This document shows positions 45,634 to 61,195 of a stretch of DNA of 64,000 nt, in pieces. Source of the DNA: Hofstenia miamia (lineage: Eukaryota; Xenacoelomorpha; Acoela); NCBI GenBank assembly GCA_004352715.1, contig SCFE01000006.1, forward strand, positions 2,367,217 through 2,431,216. The letters run 5' to 3'. The translations under genes and the position numbers were made by a program. The notes below the pieces were generated by a model that was not told where the DNA came from, searched no databases, and saw only the letters and a list, made by a program, of their open reading frames with translations. Each line of letters starts with the position of its first letter. Position 1 is the first letter of the stretch.

Positions 45634-48600
45634 AAATTAATAAGTGAAGTAGCGAGTAATATAAATTCGTTACTCCTATTGAAAGTAAAGACTATGCAGT
45701 AATATGCAATATATTACTTGTTTAAGTTAACGTAACCAACATGCATGCTTGTTTGCATACTCAGCAAATTTTCCCTTTTGTATTCTTAATATTGATTCTC
45801 TGTGTACTTCTTTTTAGAGAATTTCTACGCCTTTGCAATCAAGATCATTTTGAAGTTGAATAACATAGGTATTCTTAGACATAAGAGCGGTTTATAATAA
45901 AGGAGTCTTAGATATTTTACCCGGTCTTGTTACTCAATTATAATTTTTTATGATTGAATTGCATTGCACCATGTATTGCTAGCTGATATACATGCAAATA
46001 CATACATTATTTTACCACCAATTTGCAAAATGGAAATCGTTGAATAATAGGATGAGCTATTGTTTTTGTTAGCCGGATAAGAATTATGCATTACAATGCA
46101 TTTGTAATTTACTTTAAAAGGACATCTTTCATGAATTGCATTTGCTACATTTATAAATAAATAACATTTGCCAAGTAAAGAGCATTTTAAGGAATAGGTC
46201 ATATCAATTATTCAACCTTATTACAACATTAATTTTGCAAAAACTATTGTAAATTCATTTCATCTAAAACTTCCTGAATTTTAAGTACCCAAAATATATT
46301 TGGAAACTTCGAGGAAAACTCCATATACATGCTAAATTTTTCTTTACATCTGAGGATTTAGGTCTATTATAAGCAATCAATTTTGAGGCGTACATGATAT
46401 GATATTGTGATTTAAATACACAAAAATGTGAAAATTGGAATTTGATTTACAAATCAATTACTATCAAATAAATTATTCACAATTTTTACTGTTTAGTGAA
46501 ATAGAAGCAATTATATTGATTTCGATAGTTATATATTAGAAATCGAACTGTATGAGTAATACTTAACCCGGGAAATTTGTACTAAAATGCTAAAACTATA
46601 GAGCACTGCAGCATGCTTCAATCTGCATTTTAATTAGTCTTGATAATTTGTGAACTTTATAAGTTAAACTATGAATGCTTGGTATCTCTAACCTTAGTAA
46701 ATTGAAGATATGGTATATCAATTTTTATGAATCAGTATACAAAAGTTTTTGCTTAGTGTAGTTATTTTTACTATAAATATATAAATCGCTAAAATATTTG
46801 GCACTCAAACATTTCTTATTCATAATATTTACTCGACTGTTAAACAAATGATTATTATAAGAAAATTGAAAAGCGACGGAAAGGGACGTAATACATGTAG
46901 TGCGATGGTATCCTTTTATTTTATTCGCTAAATATAGTACTGAAAACAAAGCATTTGATCAAATTGAACAAATTAATTGGTGCTTATTTCTTGTGAAAAC
47001 TTATTATAATAAAAGTTTTTTAGATTTCAAAACACATTATTACGATACTATTGACTTGAAAATGTACTTCCATAATAGCACCTGATATTTTATCATATCA
47101 TGCAGTCATTATCATAACAGGGACGAGTCAGGAAATGTTGACCCAACCCGACCCAAAGTTTGACTTATAAATATTGAACCAACCAGGACCAGCTCTAATG
47201 AGTTTGACTCAAACCAAAAGTATGTCAAAATGTGACCCTATTATGACCCTGCTACTACTTAACTAATTCTTATGGTCTTTGCCTCATGAGCATTATATAT
47301 TAAAGTTACTCTGCGATGCATTCAACGAAGTGTGAAATACGATTGTTGCAAAGCTAGGGTGAAGATGCAAATTATGCAAATTCTAGTGTATTAAAATAAT
47401 GAAGATATTAGTTTTTGAAATAGTGTACCCGCAAGTTATATAAATTAGCCATTGTGAAAAATTTCATCTCCTTAAAATTGGGAATGAATAAAGATTTGCC
47501 AAAAGAAGTATCATAAAGAACGCTTTTTAACTTTAAAATACCCAATCCACCCCAAGTTTGAATCTAGGATAAAATGATGATGAATTGAATTGCAAAATCT
47601 CATGATATCCAGTATTCGCAATTGCTTGATTGAAAATTCGAACTTGAACTTGTCCAAAACTCGCAATACAAAGTCCTTGCAGGACTCTACTTTTGAAATA
47701 TGCTTTTTGAAAATCTTCAGGACTCAATGTGCTTATTTCTGTATACATATACATTTTTACTGCTTGCAAAATGAATAGGTTATTCTGTATTACAGACAAT
47801 ATTGAGTTCTGTAGCCTAAGCTGGAAAATTTGAAAAGAACGTCTAGAAAGCGAGTGATGTTAGTAGAACAATTGGGGTAAAGGTTCTGAGTTGGGTCAAG
47901 TTAACCTTTTAATGAATTGGATGTAAAGTTAGTTTGATGTTATCGACTTCAATTTTTCACAATATTTTTTTGAAAACATGATAAATTATTGATATACAAA
48001 TATACAAGTATGTTTTCTCAAAATTCCAAGCAGTTTTACATTTCTATTTTATGGAAAACATGGATAATATTTATAATAAAATGCAGCAAATCATTCCTTA
48101 AAAATAATCGCTGATTTGCATTTTCCTAAGAATTGCTTGTAATTTTTTCATACAATTTACAGCAACTTAAATCAAGTTTAAGATTGTTAATATATTTTTT
48201 TATTATGTCTTTTAAAAACAAATTGAATTCAATCATAGCTTAAGCACAAACATAATAGCTTTGCATCCAAATATCATGGACTTATCAAGATTTTTGTAAG
48301 AAGATCGCATCTTTGGGAGCAAAATTCATGGTTCTTAATAGCATTTTCAATCAAAGTTTGATAAAAAGCACCCATGCGCTAAAGTCCATTGAAACCTGTC
48401 AAACTGAGTTAAAATTAATGGTAGCATCGTAATCACTGTTAAGGAGAAGACATTTGATGAGCTGTAGGAAAATTATCTTAGGCTTTTCAGCACTCTAAAC
48501 ATCAAAATTTCAAAAATATTCTTAGTTAATTAACCACTTTACAACTAGAATAAATGAATACTTTAAACTGAGTTTTTTGAAAATTACAAAGGATTAATTT

Positions 48601-50960
48601 AAGTTGATCCATTAGCAAGCACTTTAATCGTATTCCCATGAGTCATACTATTAGAAAAATTTAATGGTATTCAAATTGACTTATTCAAAGACTGAGCACA
48701 CAATTTTGGAAACATAAAAAATTGTGCAGCAATTTCAAAGAATAAAATTTTAAAAGGAAATCATTGGATCCTGTTGCCAACTAGCGAACAAGATAAGTTC
48801 ATTTTTAATGAATTTTAAACACTTATGCACCATTTAAAATGAAGAAAGTGATATCTTGTGTAAAAACCGCCTGATAAGTCTATTATTTCTTTTGTTTCTG
48901 ACATACTGCAATGAGTGGGGACGGATATGAAATAAAGGTATGTTCTAGATTAATTGATTTGGGATTTATATTTCGAATAAAGTGATTTTTAATTTCTATA
49001 AATAAGGAAATTAAGTTAATTTCGAAATTCATACAAATCTGCAAATATTAATGTTTGTTATGTTATGTAGCAAGGAAATTATTGAGTAGTGATTGATTAT
49101 ATTCACAAAATACTGTAATCTAGTTTTAAGATTATGTGCCTAATTTGAAGCAATTTAAAAAAAAGATTAATTAAAATGTAATTTCTTAGTTTATGGTCGA
49201 GAACTCCAAGTTAAGGATGATTCAACCCATTTAAAATTTAATAAAAATTAATATAAATTTGCTAAGCTAACAAAGTGTTTGAGATATATCCCAATGGTAG
49301 GGTTGGGTTGAACTTGTAAAAACTCAAGTTCCTGTAAAAGCCTTATTGGGCAAATTTCAACTTCAAGTTTTATGCTGAATTTTTAATATATTTAAAATTT
49401 CTTTCGTAGTGTTTACTCAATCTACATTCAAATATTTATTTACCATTTATTTCAATTAATTTTTATCAATCATTTCAACAAAAATGGTCCCAACAATAAA
49501 CTATATAGCCATTATCTAAGCAGTTGAGTCTTAAAATATCTTGTTAGTCTCTTAAAAATTAATAACTGGTGTCAGGGCTGGTTCTTTTTACAAAATTGAT
49601 TGCGTTTGTTTACTAAATTTAGACGTACTTCAACTATTTGATTGAAGTTTTATGCAGAATTTTTTAAATTAAATTGCTTACCCGAAACTTTCCCATTTTC
49701 AACGCACAAAAAATGTAGTTTGATATTAGAATAAATTATAGTAAGAATTGTGCAGATACAAATCCAGAATTCCAGTATTTCTTTTGATATACAGACCATC
49801 TTTCCAGGTTTCAAAAACACATTGCATTTTAGAAAAAAAGAATTTTAATAAATAATGATTCACTTTGTTAATATCATGCAGTTTTCTAACATTGATAAAT
49901 TGTCTAAAATTAATTTTGCCAAATGCTTAGGTATTTAATCTCCAATCCTTATAAATATAATAATTTTAAGTTTTCATAATTTGTTTTGCAGTACATTATA
50001 TTGTAAGCAACATAAAAAACACGTTTAAAGCGTATTTTTGTAAATTTTATATATTCAAAGTAGAAATAGACCTTTAAATGAATAATTAGCAGAAAACTGC
50101 CCCCTGGAAAATTCAAAAAAGATATATTTTTAATTAATTATTGTTTTTATTTAATGGTCTTTGAAACACAACATCAATTCTTGAGGGAAGGTTGCCGGCT
50201 CGTCTGCTGCTTAATTAAGTGGCTGACAGACGAAACTGAAATTCTATGCTTGCGAAGCACAAACAATGGCTTTCTTTCATTCGCTATTTTGAAATTTATT
50301 AAACGGAGATGGCGTGATAATTAAATTCAGAAAAAATATTTTGCTTCTAAAAGTCCATTAACAATGAAGCAATTTAATTATTAATAGCAAGATAGGAAAC
50401 TGAAATTTATCACTTTAAAAAATGAATTTTGTTAATCTAACACTATTTTAATATTTTTTTCAAAATTTTGTTATTTAATTAAATTAAAGCAAATAGTACA
50501 CTAAATTAGAATATGTGAGTGATTGAAAACGTTTAGGAAGAAAATCTTAAGAGACTGAAATGCTATACTAATTTATGTATATATTTTTTATGCATATATA
50601 TATAATAAGGTTCTCCATATTTTGGTAATGCTTGAAAAGTTAGTTTTAGCAACCTGATGTTGTGCGAATTTTCTAACATTTCGCTTTGTAAAAATTTTTT
50701 TCCACATCGCTTCAATTTTTCATTTTTTTTCAAAGTAGATGAAATATTTCACTAAAAACTGTAATGGCAAATATGTAATGCATTAAATTTTCCAGATTTT
50801 TTGCATCTCAGGGTTAAAATCGACAGGTTATTGTTAATTAAACGTCTTCTTAATTTTCAGAGAGTTATCCCGTCTTTGTGACATCACTATGCAATTTGGG
50901 AAATCCACATAACGCCCCTTTTTAGTGAATGTTTAATGTTCTTTTATTATGGTGTTGCAC
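45634..50960. other. Segment U, single-copy, 5,327 bp, no gene
   Basis: Lies between W' and Y' exactly where X lies between W and Y, and has the same length as X, but I see no similarity to it. Frames such as 47533-47799 (minus) and 45948-46202 (minus) are short and unrecognised. A CAGGGACGAGTCAGG motif followed by several ACCC/GACCC units at 47118-47240 resembles a hAT end but has no partner. Confidence 0.6.
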
Positions 50961-51225
50961 AATTATGTTTTTTCATAGGCTAAAAAGTTTTGATAATATG
51001 AAGGGATTCATGACGTCAAATACACTGCAATAATTAAGCGCTGTCTCTTATTACACATCTACCAAGTATGCAATGATAATACTTTTACATGTCTGCAAAT
51101 GTATAGTAAAAAAAGTTAAAGTTACACTAAGAAATCGCAGTTTACTAAAAGATTAAATTTTTGCATTCAAATTCAATGGATTTTTGCAACAATTTGCTTG
51201 AAAGGCTTAATTTTCCCTAGTGACG

Positions 51226-51427
51226 TCATAAATGACATAATTACTGCCTAAGACATTTTATCAATGACAATTGGTCAATCTTAGCCTTGAGGTGCAAAAA
51301 ATACCCGAACATTTAAATGAATTAAATATTTGGTAACAGAGTATTCCCCTAATTCGTCAATTTTTATTGGAACACTTCATCAAGTTGATCAAACGCAACT
51401 TATCGAACCTGACCGAAATGGACAACC

Positions 51428-51463
<36 letters not shown>

Positions 51464-51713
51464 TNNNNNNNNNNNNNNNNNNNNNTCATAAATGACATAA
51501 TTACTGCCTAAGACATTTTATCAATGACAATTGGTCAATCTTAGCCTTGAGGTGCAAAAAATACCCGAACATTTAAATGAATTAAATATTTGGTAACAGA
51601 GTATTCCCCTAATTCGTCAATTTTTATTGGAACACTTCATCAAGTTGATCAAACGCAACTTATCGAACCTGACCGAAATGGACAACCCTAATATATATAT
51701 ATATATATATATA
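51226..51713 (+). repeat. 225-bp direct repeat around 21-N gap (copy 2)
   Basis: Same arrangement as in Y, with an identical N length and identical TA-run length before the gap. Confidence 0.85.
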
Positions 51714-52947
51714 AATATATAATGCGTATGCCGTTCTATGTGTATAAAATATATGCTATATATATTATTTCTAATTTATGAGGAAATCCATGTTATGTGA
51801 ATCTTGAGAAGTAGCATAAATAGTGAGAGTCAGTTATTTTGGGACCTCCTTATAGCTATTAAACCCAGAGATTACGGAGGTGTTAACTATAACAAGATCG
51901 GGTTCCTCTGTGCTTCAAAATGTTTTTATTCTTATTGCATATGTTAATATGATGCTTATTTTTTGATAAGTTTATAAACTAAAATGTCGATAGATGTTGA
52001 AAAATCCTTGAAGTGTCAAAATTCTGCTAAAAACTTTACGTTCTATTTATAAATAAGGAAGTGATCGATATTGGAGTAATTATTCTTATATGAACTACAT
52101 CCAAATCAAAGTTTCACTACTATCAATGATGTTTCATACTCAACAATTAGATTTTTTTTTGAAAACACTGTTATTTACTTTGAGGGTGACAAAATAATGA
52201 AACTTAGATTTACTTCATTTAGATTGAGTACAAATGTTTGGATATTTTGAGTCTAGAACTTACATAATTCTTGTTATTAGGCAATGTGCTAAAATTAGGG
52301 AACTCGACTGATTCCATTTATGTAAAATTAACGAGTGCGCATTTGAAAGAATTGCGACTCGAATTTCAAAGGATTCCTGCAAGATAAGTGAGCATAAATT
52401 ATGTATCAAATGCTGACTGGTTGGTTTAATTCAAATAATTTGTCAAAAATTTAATTTAAACTGTCAGTTTTCGAGTTTAATGATTTCTGCATTTTCATGA
52501 TTGATTAGTTCTCGGCTATTTGCCAATTTAGGTACGCCTCGATAATTAGAATTTTTAATTATTTGAAATTACATTTAAATTCACTATTCCTTTGCAATGA
52601 AATATAACGCCCATTAAATTAGTGACAATAAACAGCATGCGGTTTTTGAAAATAAACGCAAAGTTAAATATCACTATTGTAAGAAAACTTCCAATAATAT
52701 TTTATGATGCTTACTAAGTATATTGTTTCTCAAGGTTATAACTCAGTAAAAAAAGAATCTACCAGTCATACTGCGTTCTATCTGCATGTTATTTGTGAGT
52801 AAATTTTGTATACTGAGTGTGCCAACTTCAACAACAGCATTTGTGTACGTAGTAAGCGTATATTGTATTTGTGAAAATGTGTGGATATCCATATTATTAA
52901 TATCTCCTTTTTCTCACAACCAGACATTGATGTTACTCTCAACTCAG

Positions 52948-53549
52948 GAAAATAATTAACGCAGCCTTCATTATTAGCACATGTTTTCTAGCTACCTCTT
53001 TCACTTTTGCATACTGCTGCTAATGCTACAATTACTACAAGGACTACTTTGACTTTCTTCAAATTGCGCAATCTATATATAATCTGTGCCAACTCCCTCC
53101 ACTTGTCCTTCTGAATTTTCTGTTTGTTTTTTATATTTTTGACATTTGGTGCTGCTATATCTTCACTTTTTACACTCCTTCCTCTTTATCTTCCACTACT
53201 ATAGCTGGTCTCCTTGCTTTAAACAACTTGCTAGTCTGTATGTTGAAATTCCACAGAATTTGAACCTTCTCATTTTCGTTGACTTTCTTTGGTTTATGTT
53301 CATAAGAGTTTCTAACTCATGCTACCTACACAAGCTCCAATGTGTCATGCGTCATTCCAAAGCTTAAAAAAATTTTGCGCCAAATACTCATCCCTGTTAT
53401 TAGATGGTTTACTTTCTGCAACTATTTCTTGCATAGTATTTGCCACTTACATCACCTCTTATGTGTCCATATGCTTCTTGATCCAATTTGTCCCGACTGC
53501 TTGCTCCTGTGCTGTCATTATCATTTCTTCCGCGTTAATCGTGCTTTCC
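52948..53549 (-). pseudogene. Non-LTR RT C-terminus, decayed (copy 2)
   Basis: Same relic as at 41165-41765, differing by one extra A and one substitution near 53370-53385. It carries no independent insertion boundary: it was copied with segment Y'. Confidence 0.72.
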
Positions 53550-55860
53550 TTAACTGTTTGTTTCTTCTCTATATCAGTTTTCAGTATTCCTTAAGTATTA
53601 TTCATGCATTGGCTTCTGCCTATGTCTTACTTTTCTACCTGCTCTATCATATTCATATTATGTTATAGTTTTCTCCATCATCCTATGTTCTAATATTCCT
53701 TAACTCCTTATTAACCTTCAATAGTGACTATCTTATGTTGCCTCTCTAATCTGTTGCCTGATACGAACCACTTCATTCTCAATTCTTTTCTCCCATGTTG
53801 CCATTTAAACTCTTAGCTTTGTGTTTACTTTTCTTCATGTTAAACTTACATTCTTCAACACCGGCATACATTAAGCATCTTTCATCTTTGACCATTTATT
53901 TTAAATATCATTATTATTTTTTAGTATTATTATATTAGGAATCTAATATTGTTGAGAAAGTAAGACCAATTTCAAAATATAGTAATGAAAGTGTGCCAGC
54001 CGGTAGGCTTATCTCAAGCAAGGTCAAATGTTAATATTGGGACTTCTCAGCTAAGCTTCCTTGCCAATGAAAACTCATACAAAATTTTTTAGCACTTTAA
54101 AATTTGATAAAGGTCGTTTGAGATATATTGTGACTGCAGCGAAATTTTATTAGCTCATTCTTCGACTTCCAAATGAGATGGAAACCCCTGAAAGAAAACA
54201 AGAGTAAATTTTGTTTTTATTAGATTATTGATCTTTGTTATTTTGTTTAATTTAAAATACGAGTTTTTTGTATTAATGTGCTCGGCTTGGTCTTAATTAA
54301 GAAAGCAATTCCCATATTAGAGAATATAAACTATTGAGGTAACACTTTGTTTAAATATTAGTCCGTTCTTTAGCATCTCCTGACCGCTCCTTTGGTAGAA
54401 TATTTTCCAGTGTTTCGTCAGTCAAATATAAATAATAATAGATTTTAAATTTAATGACAGCAATGACTCTAGAAACTGAAAAAATGTTGCCATTTACAAT
54501 GTTAATGGATTTTTGCGCTAAAATGAAGAATTGCCAACCAGTTGAACAAAAGGTTAAAAACCAATCAAAGTTTATGCATTCACTTAGTTTAACAGAGCAA
54601 TTAAAAATTCCCGCGGTCTGTCACAACTCTATTCATAATTTGAATAAAAAATACTAAGAAACCAAGCTTACCTTTGCGTAATATTAGAAGCATCCTGTGA
54701 TCGCTGTAGTTAAAATAATTTAAATATTTTATTTCTTGGTTAAATATTTTCCAATACAATATTCCGCACCCTGATTACTTCACATATGCTCCATGAATTA
54801 AATGTTTAGTCTTTGAATGCTAGCCTATGAAGTAAATTATTTAAATTAACATTGGATAACAATTAGAAAATTATTCCAACAGAAAATCGGAAAATTATAT
54901 TTAAGCGCAGGAGCAGTTCTCCAGTGCTCCCTTCTTGCTACGCGTTTGGTGTCAGTTTTAGCCCAAAAAGTAATGGACCTATTCTCTCTGACAACCCATT
55001 TGTTGTTCAAAGCAAGATTAGCTGAGAAAAATTAATCTTCCTCTGAAACATGAATTTTTAACCTAAAAAAATGAAAATATTAATACATTTTAGACATCCT
55101 TCTCCATTAAACTTCCTGATAAATCAATTAATTACTAATTTTAGGCAGATCCTATAATTAATTTGGAATTTATCATTAATATGCTAAGAATAATTGGTAA
55201 TTGATTTACATTTTGTGTTCTCGTTGATTGAAACTTGTTAATCGTGCTCTGAAACAATCCATAGAATTTATCACACTCATCTCGATTATCCTATTGCAAT
55301 CTTTACATTGCTAAAGGTACTAAAAATATTCAATAACGGAGACACTAGGAGGACAAATATCTGAGGTAGGTCTCATTTGAAATTTGATATATATATATAT
55401 ATATATGAAAGTATTAAATTACTGAGCTTCATAAATGCGACCGGNAAGTATTTGATGAATGTTATCATGATTTTTGTAGAAATATTTAAAACAGTCGAAA
55501 TTTAAATTTTTGGCTCCTTCCCTAGAACAGTGGTTAGTGCATCAAGCCGAACTAGTTTAACTAACATAAGCAATTTGTCAATCACGGAATTCTTAAAACC
55601 TCTGATTTCTTACGTGAAACTCATTGATTCAAAGGCAACTGGAATTGAATCCAAAGTGTCATTCGAATAAATTTTTGGTGGCCTCCCAGTCTGTACGCCA
55701 CTGTGACCCGGTCATATTTGTGGATGTGCTTTCCCACTTGCTTTTTTATTTCTGGTAGCAAAAGAAAACTACTAAGGAATGTCAAAAGCCAATAAGATAG
55801 TTTTCTTTATGAAACAGATGCTTAAGCATATATATATATACATATATATATATGTATATA

Positions 55861-56860
55861 NNNNNNNNNNNNNNNNNNNNNNNNNNNNNNNNNNNNNNNN
55901 NNNNNNNNNNNNNNNNNNNNNNNNNNNNNNNNNNNNNNNNNNNNNNNNNNNNNNNNNNNNNNNNNNNNNNNNNNNNNNNNNNNNNNNNNNNNNNNNNNNN
56001 NNNNNNNNNNNNNNNNNNNNNNNNNNNNNNNNNNNNNNNNNNNNNNNNNNNNNNNNNNNNNNNNNNNNNNNNNNNNNNNNNNNNNNNNNNNNNNNNNNNN
56101 NNNNNNNNNNNNNNNNNNNNNNNNNNNNNNNNNNNNNNNNNNNNNNNNNNNNNNNNNNNNNNNNNNNNNNNNNNNNNNNNNNNNNNNNNNNNNNNNNNNN
56201 NNNNNNNNNNNNNNNNNNNNNNNNNNNNNNNNNNNNNNNNNNNNNNNNNNNNNNNNNNNNNNNNNNNNNNNNNNNNNNNNNNNNNNNNNNNNNNNNNNNN
56301 NNNNNNNNNNNNNNNNNNNNNNNNNNNNNNNNNNNNNNNNNNNNNNNNNNNNNNNNNNNNNNNNNNNNNNNNNNNNNNNNNNNNNNNNNNNNNNNNNNNN
56401 NNNNNNNNNNNNNNNNNNNNNNNNNNNNNNNNNNNNNNNNNNNNNNNNNNNNNNNNNNNNNNNNNNNNNNNNNNNNNNNNNNNNNNNNNNNNNNNNNNNN
56501 NNNNNNNNNNNNNNNNNNNNNNNNNNNNNNNNNNNNNNNNNNNNNNNNNNNNNNNNNNNNNNNNNNNNNNNNNNNNNNNNNNNNNNNNNNNNNNNNNNNN
56601 NNNNNNNNNNNNNNNNNNNNNNNNNNNNNNNNNNNNNNNNNNNNNNNNNNNNNNNNNNNNNNNNNNNNNNNNNNNNNNNNNNNNNNNNNNNNNNNNNNNN
56701 NNNNNNNNNNNNNNNNNNNNNNNNNNNNNNNNNNNNNNNNNNNNNNNNNNNNNNNNNNNNNNNNNNNNNNNNNNNNNNNNNNNNNNNNNNNNNNNNNNNN
56801 NNNNNNNNNNNNNNNNNNNNNNNNNNNNNNNNNNNNNNNNNNNNNNNNNNNNNNNNNNNN
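55861..56860. other. Assembly gap, 1000 N
   Basis: Fixed-size gap between Y' and the start of X'. Confidence 0.99.
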
Positions 56861-59561
56861 TTCCCATGAAAGTAACAGACAGATAAATAGATTGTATTTG
56901 ATATCATTCGCAACCCTAAGGTTGAACAGTGAAGACTATATACAACAAAATGCAAAATCACAATTACGAAAATTTTCAAAGCAAACTAGGCTAGTTAACC
57001 GGATAATGTTTTTCTATTTGGCAAATAGAACGGATCTTTGTAAAGGTGTGGAAGAAATTGGAAGATGCCAAGGTCGTTGATCCTTCAAATTGAAAGTGAG
57101 GTGTGAGGCCGGAGGTAAAAGATTGTGTAGAATGTGATCTTCGGATTAAATTCCATAAGTATTATATATATATATATATATATATATAAGTTATATAACT
57201 TTTCTTTCTGAATAAAATTGTATTTTATGTAATTGAAGTCATTTTTAGAAATGAAACTTTATAATTTCAGTTTTAGTGATGCTATATATTTTTTGAACTT
57301 CTTAATATAATACCATAACACTAAAATTGTTAAATTTTTAAATTTAATAATTAAATTTTAATATTTTATTAAAAGTTTTCTTGAATATTGTTTGTTCCAG
57401 TTGTATTTTAAGATTACTTAAAGAATTTTAACCCAAATATTTTCTAATGTATTTCAAGCATTTCTCAATTACTGATGCATCACTTAATTCAAGGATTCGT
57501 CATTAAAATTGTTTTTAGGAGGTTTCGAGCAAACCTTGAATGCTTTTTTTAATTTTTCTGTTCTTTGTATCGGACCATGAGAGTAAATCAAATTGTTGAT
57601 AATAATCAAACCTTTTCTATATCAAAGGAAATTATCACATGTAGAAACACAACGTTCATTACTGTAAATGTTAATTTACTTTACAATCCCAACCCACTAC
57701 ATCAAATTTTTGATCAGTAAAACACATATATGATTACAATGCTAATTGTAGTTAAGTAATTCTTTTAATCAGAGGGCTTCAGGTTTCATAAGACAACAAT
57801 AATTAATTACGGGTTAAGAGAATTTTTCGTAAAAAATATGAACATGTCAGGTAACTTCATCAACAAGTAAACGAACAATACTGATTGTGATATTTGTCTT
57901 AGGTTTGGAAACAGTGAATTCGATATACTGCAGTCTTGAATAATAATTTTTCTAGTCATTGAAATAACGTTGTGACCCTTTTAACTTCACTTCACTAGGA
58001 TTACATAATCCTCAATTCAAGATTGATATTTTTTAATACCTGCACTAAATTTGCCTATTATTTTAATACGATTTTAGAGATCGCTTTTTACATTAGAAAA
58101 ATACAAAAATAGTGACTTTACTGTTTTTGAAAGTTTGAAACATTCATTTAAAATTATTATTGAATTTTATTTACAAAATAGTTTCACTAAAATGTACTTG
58201 AAGCACTGAAACTGTGATGAGTTTTGACAATTTATCATTATTCTGAATCCAGTTCTTTCATTAATGAATACATTTGGTTTGATGAAAATATGTTTATCAG
58301 TGTTAACTGTATCTTCTTAATCCCTCAACTTTTGAAATCTGCACAACATTTACAGAGGAAACGACGGGAAAAGATTTCAGCTGTTCTGATCCAAAAGCTA
58401 CTGCAATCAAGGTCTCGAGATTTGCTGCACAAAATTTGAAATTGAGGAAATAAATACTGTTGCAAGAAGATAATTCTAGTAACCGTTTTATAAGTTATCA
58501 TTTTCAAAATATAACAAGTTTCCTTCATCCCCCAGCCTCGCAAAAAATTACATTTGCTTCAAAGCAAGTAGAAGGTAACCGCTCATTTCAAAAGTTTGCA
58601 AAAAATTTAAAGAATTTTCCGAGTAATAGAGTGCAATATATTTCTTAAAATGCTGTATCTCAGAGCAATAAACTTGGTTGTATACTTCTACTAATGTAGC
58701 AATATATGTATTGTATTTTCAACGTAATTCAAAATATTGATTTAAAACTGTCGAAATATTATTTTCATTTGAAACGCACAATTTAATTTCAATGGAGTTT
58801 TTGCAAGCATAAATCCATAGAAATGTTAAAAGAAATGGATAATTCTTTGCTTTGGTAGCTTAAAACTACTTTTTGCAACAATTTTTCACCTGTTATCGAG
58901 GTGGCCACACTGGTGTTATACCTTAAAGCAAATCGCAACCCCGTGATTACATCAGAGCTTGACTGACCTCACAATTAAACGAATAAATCGCTTGCCCTAC
59001 ACCAAAAACTAATTAAAAGGTCTAAAGAAAATTTAAAAAAGCGGTGCACAGAAAAATTACAAAATTTTCTAAAAAACAAGCAAGAAGCTCTAAAAATTAC
59101 AGATAAAGATGAAAATTAAAAACCACATATAGAAACAATACATAAAGTAATTTAATATTGTAGCATCAAAACAGCAAATTCATTAGATCGCAAAATCTAA
59201 TTACTTGCTCCAGACACATGCTCTTTCATATCAGGTGAAGACTCAACTGAAACATATTCTAATAGTAAAGCCTCTCCTTTTGTAGGTCAGGAATTCATTA
59301 ATGTGAATACACAGTATAAACCTAACTGAGTTGGGATTGGAAGAGCTCATAAGCATTCGGATAATTTTCATCACTATCCATGTCTTCATTACTTCCGTGA
59401 ATATCCACACTTATACTACAACTTTGAATTTGATTTCACATAAACAAATACCGTCACTGATATTGCATGGGCCACGTAGAATATTTAAAAACTAGACCTA
59501 TTTCACCATGATCTTACACTTAAGTTTCGGAAAAGCATATGTACCATAACATTTTTCTGTC

Positions 59562-59562
<1 letters not shown>

Positions 59563-59620
<58 letters not shown>
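59563..59620. repeat. (TAA)n microsatellite (copy 2)
   Basis: Counterpart of 36488-36542 with a few more units. Confidence 0.95.
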
Positions 59621-61029
59621 TTTATTAGCAGCTGAAGGCAAACACTAGAAAAATATAAAAACAAGTCAAGTCTTACTGCAGCGAGAACAGTGACAGGAGA
59701 GCAGATGTAGTCTCAGCAAAGAGAAAATACCGGTTACTTTAAAATAAAATAATCAATCTCAAATGTCAATAAAATTTTTCATAAGCGTTCGCAAATGTGC
59801 GAGTAGCCCAAATTTTTTGTCAATTAAAATGAAAATATAAAATTATGATAAGAAGTCAATGGGTATTCGTTGTACGGTGGCAGACATTTTCAAAAGAAAA
59901 CATCAGCATCAATTCAATACAAAATAAGGCAAGATCACAAAATAATGAATTACTAAAATATTAATAATCGAACTTCAAAATAAATCATTTTTTCCAGATT
60001 TTGTTTTGCATTATCTTAATTATATTCATCACTATGCAATTAATGAATGAAATCCATTTCAGAAACCTAATTAAATTTAAAAAATTATATTAAGGAAATT
60101 CTCAGTACATAGAGTGTTTTCTTTGCATTACCGTTATATCTAATTCATCTTTGATGTTTATATTCATCACACATTTAAATGGGAAATGGTATGCAATTGG
60201 TGTTAAGATATAGTGTGCTTATGGACATATAATAAAATCATTTGGAAAGCCGAGTAATGATTGTTTTTTCAATAGAGACCTAAGCAAAATGAATCGCTTC
60301 AGTGAAAAATGTTAATTAATTCAAATATCGCTGTACATTAGATGTAGTTAACATATTGTCTATAAAACCAGTATTTGTGGTTTAATTCAATATTATATAG
60401 GGTTGTTTTAACCTATTTCCTTCGTGATGTATATTTATAGTTAAAATTTTATCAAATCTTTTTAAAAACTTGTAGAGAACACACCTAACCTGAGGGGTAG
60501 GCAATCAGGGTAGGCAATATTTAACTAAAATTGCAATTATTGCAAATATTGCAAATCAAATAATCTCTATAGAACTATTGTAAAAAACTATTAATCTATC
60601 GGCTAAAAAAGACATTGGGAAAATTGCAAATATTTAACGATCAGTGAAAAATGCCAATAGCATTTACACCCTAATCTTCTGAAAAAAATTCATCAGGTCA
60701 CAATTCGCTGTACATGTACACTGTCTAATCACTCAATATAGTACCCGCTTTAAGGGGGACCAGGGGCGAATGCCATGGGCTCACGCTTTTGGAGGCCCCG
60801 CGCTAAGCAATTATTACAGAAACTTTATTAGAAAATTAACATTGAATCTTTCACAATATGAACTATACAATTATATCGTTAGTTGCATTTGAACATTAGG
60901 ATACGTACTTTAATATGTACACAAATAAGGCTCTTTTCGCGTTTAATATTGTAATTAAAAGATATTTGAGATCTGCCATACAAAGAGAATGTCTAAGTGG
61001 TTTGTAACTGCTATCAATTGCAATTGATA

Positions 61030-61195
61030 CATAGGTGTAGCAAGGGGAGCGAATGGATCAATGGCCCCCAAATTTTCATAGTTTGAATTCCGAAGTTGAG
61101 GGTTTTGTTGAAAATATAATAATATTTTAGAAAATTATTTTGCTTGTATTATTCAGATTGAAATTGCCTCCAATTTTTTTCTGGCTACATCACTG
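61030..61195 (+). mobile_element. Small hAT MITE, degenerate (copy 2)
   Basis: Same element as at 37955-38120, copied with X'. Confidence 0.5.

Larger units (their letters stand above)
50961..55860 (+). repeat. Duplicated segment Y' (copy 2)
   Basis: Second copy of Y, including the same 21-N gap (51465-51485) with the same duplicated flanks and the same TA-rich end at a 1000-N gap. Single N at 55445, where about 50 bp found in Y are missing. Confidence 0.95.

Noticed and set aside
47110-47516. TATCATAA at both ends of a 391-bp stretch starting CAGGGACGAG
   Set aside because: The left side looks like a hAT end, but the right side (ending GCCAAAAGAAG) has no inverted terminus, and an AT-rich 8-mer can recur by chance.
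47533-47799. 88-codon minus-strand frame in segment U
   Set aside because: Not recognised and no supporting context; left as noncoding.
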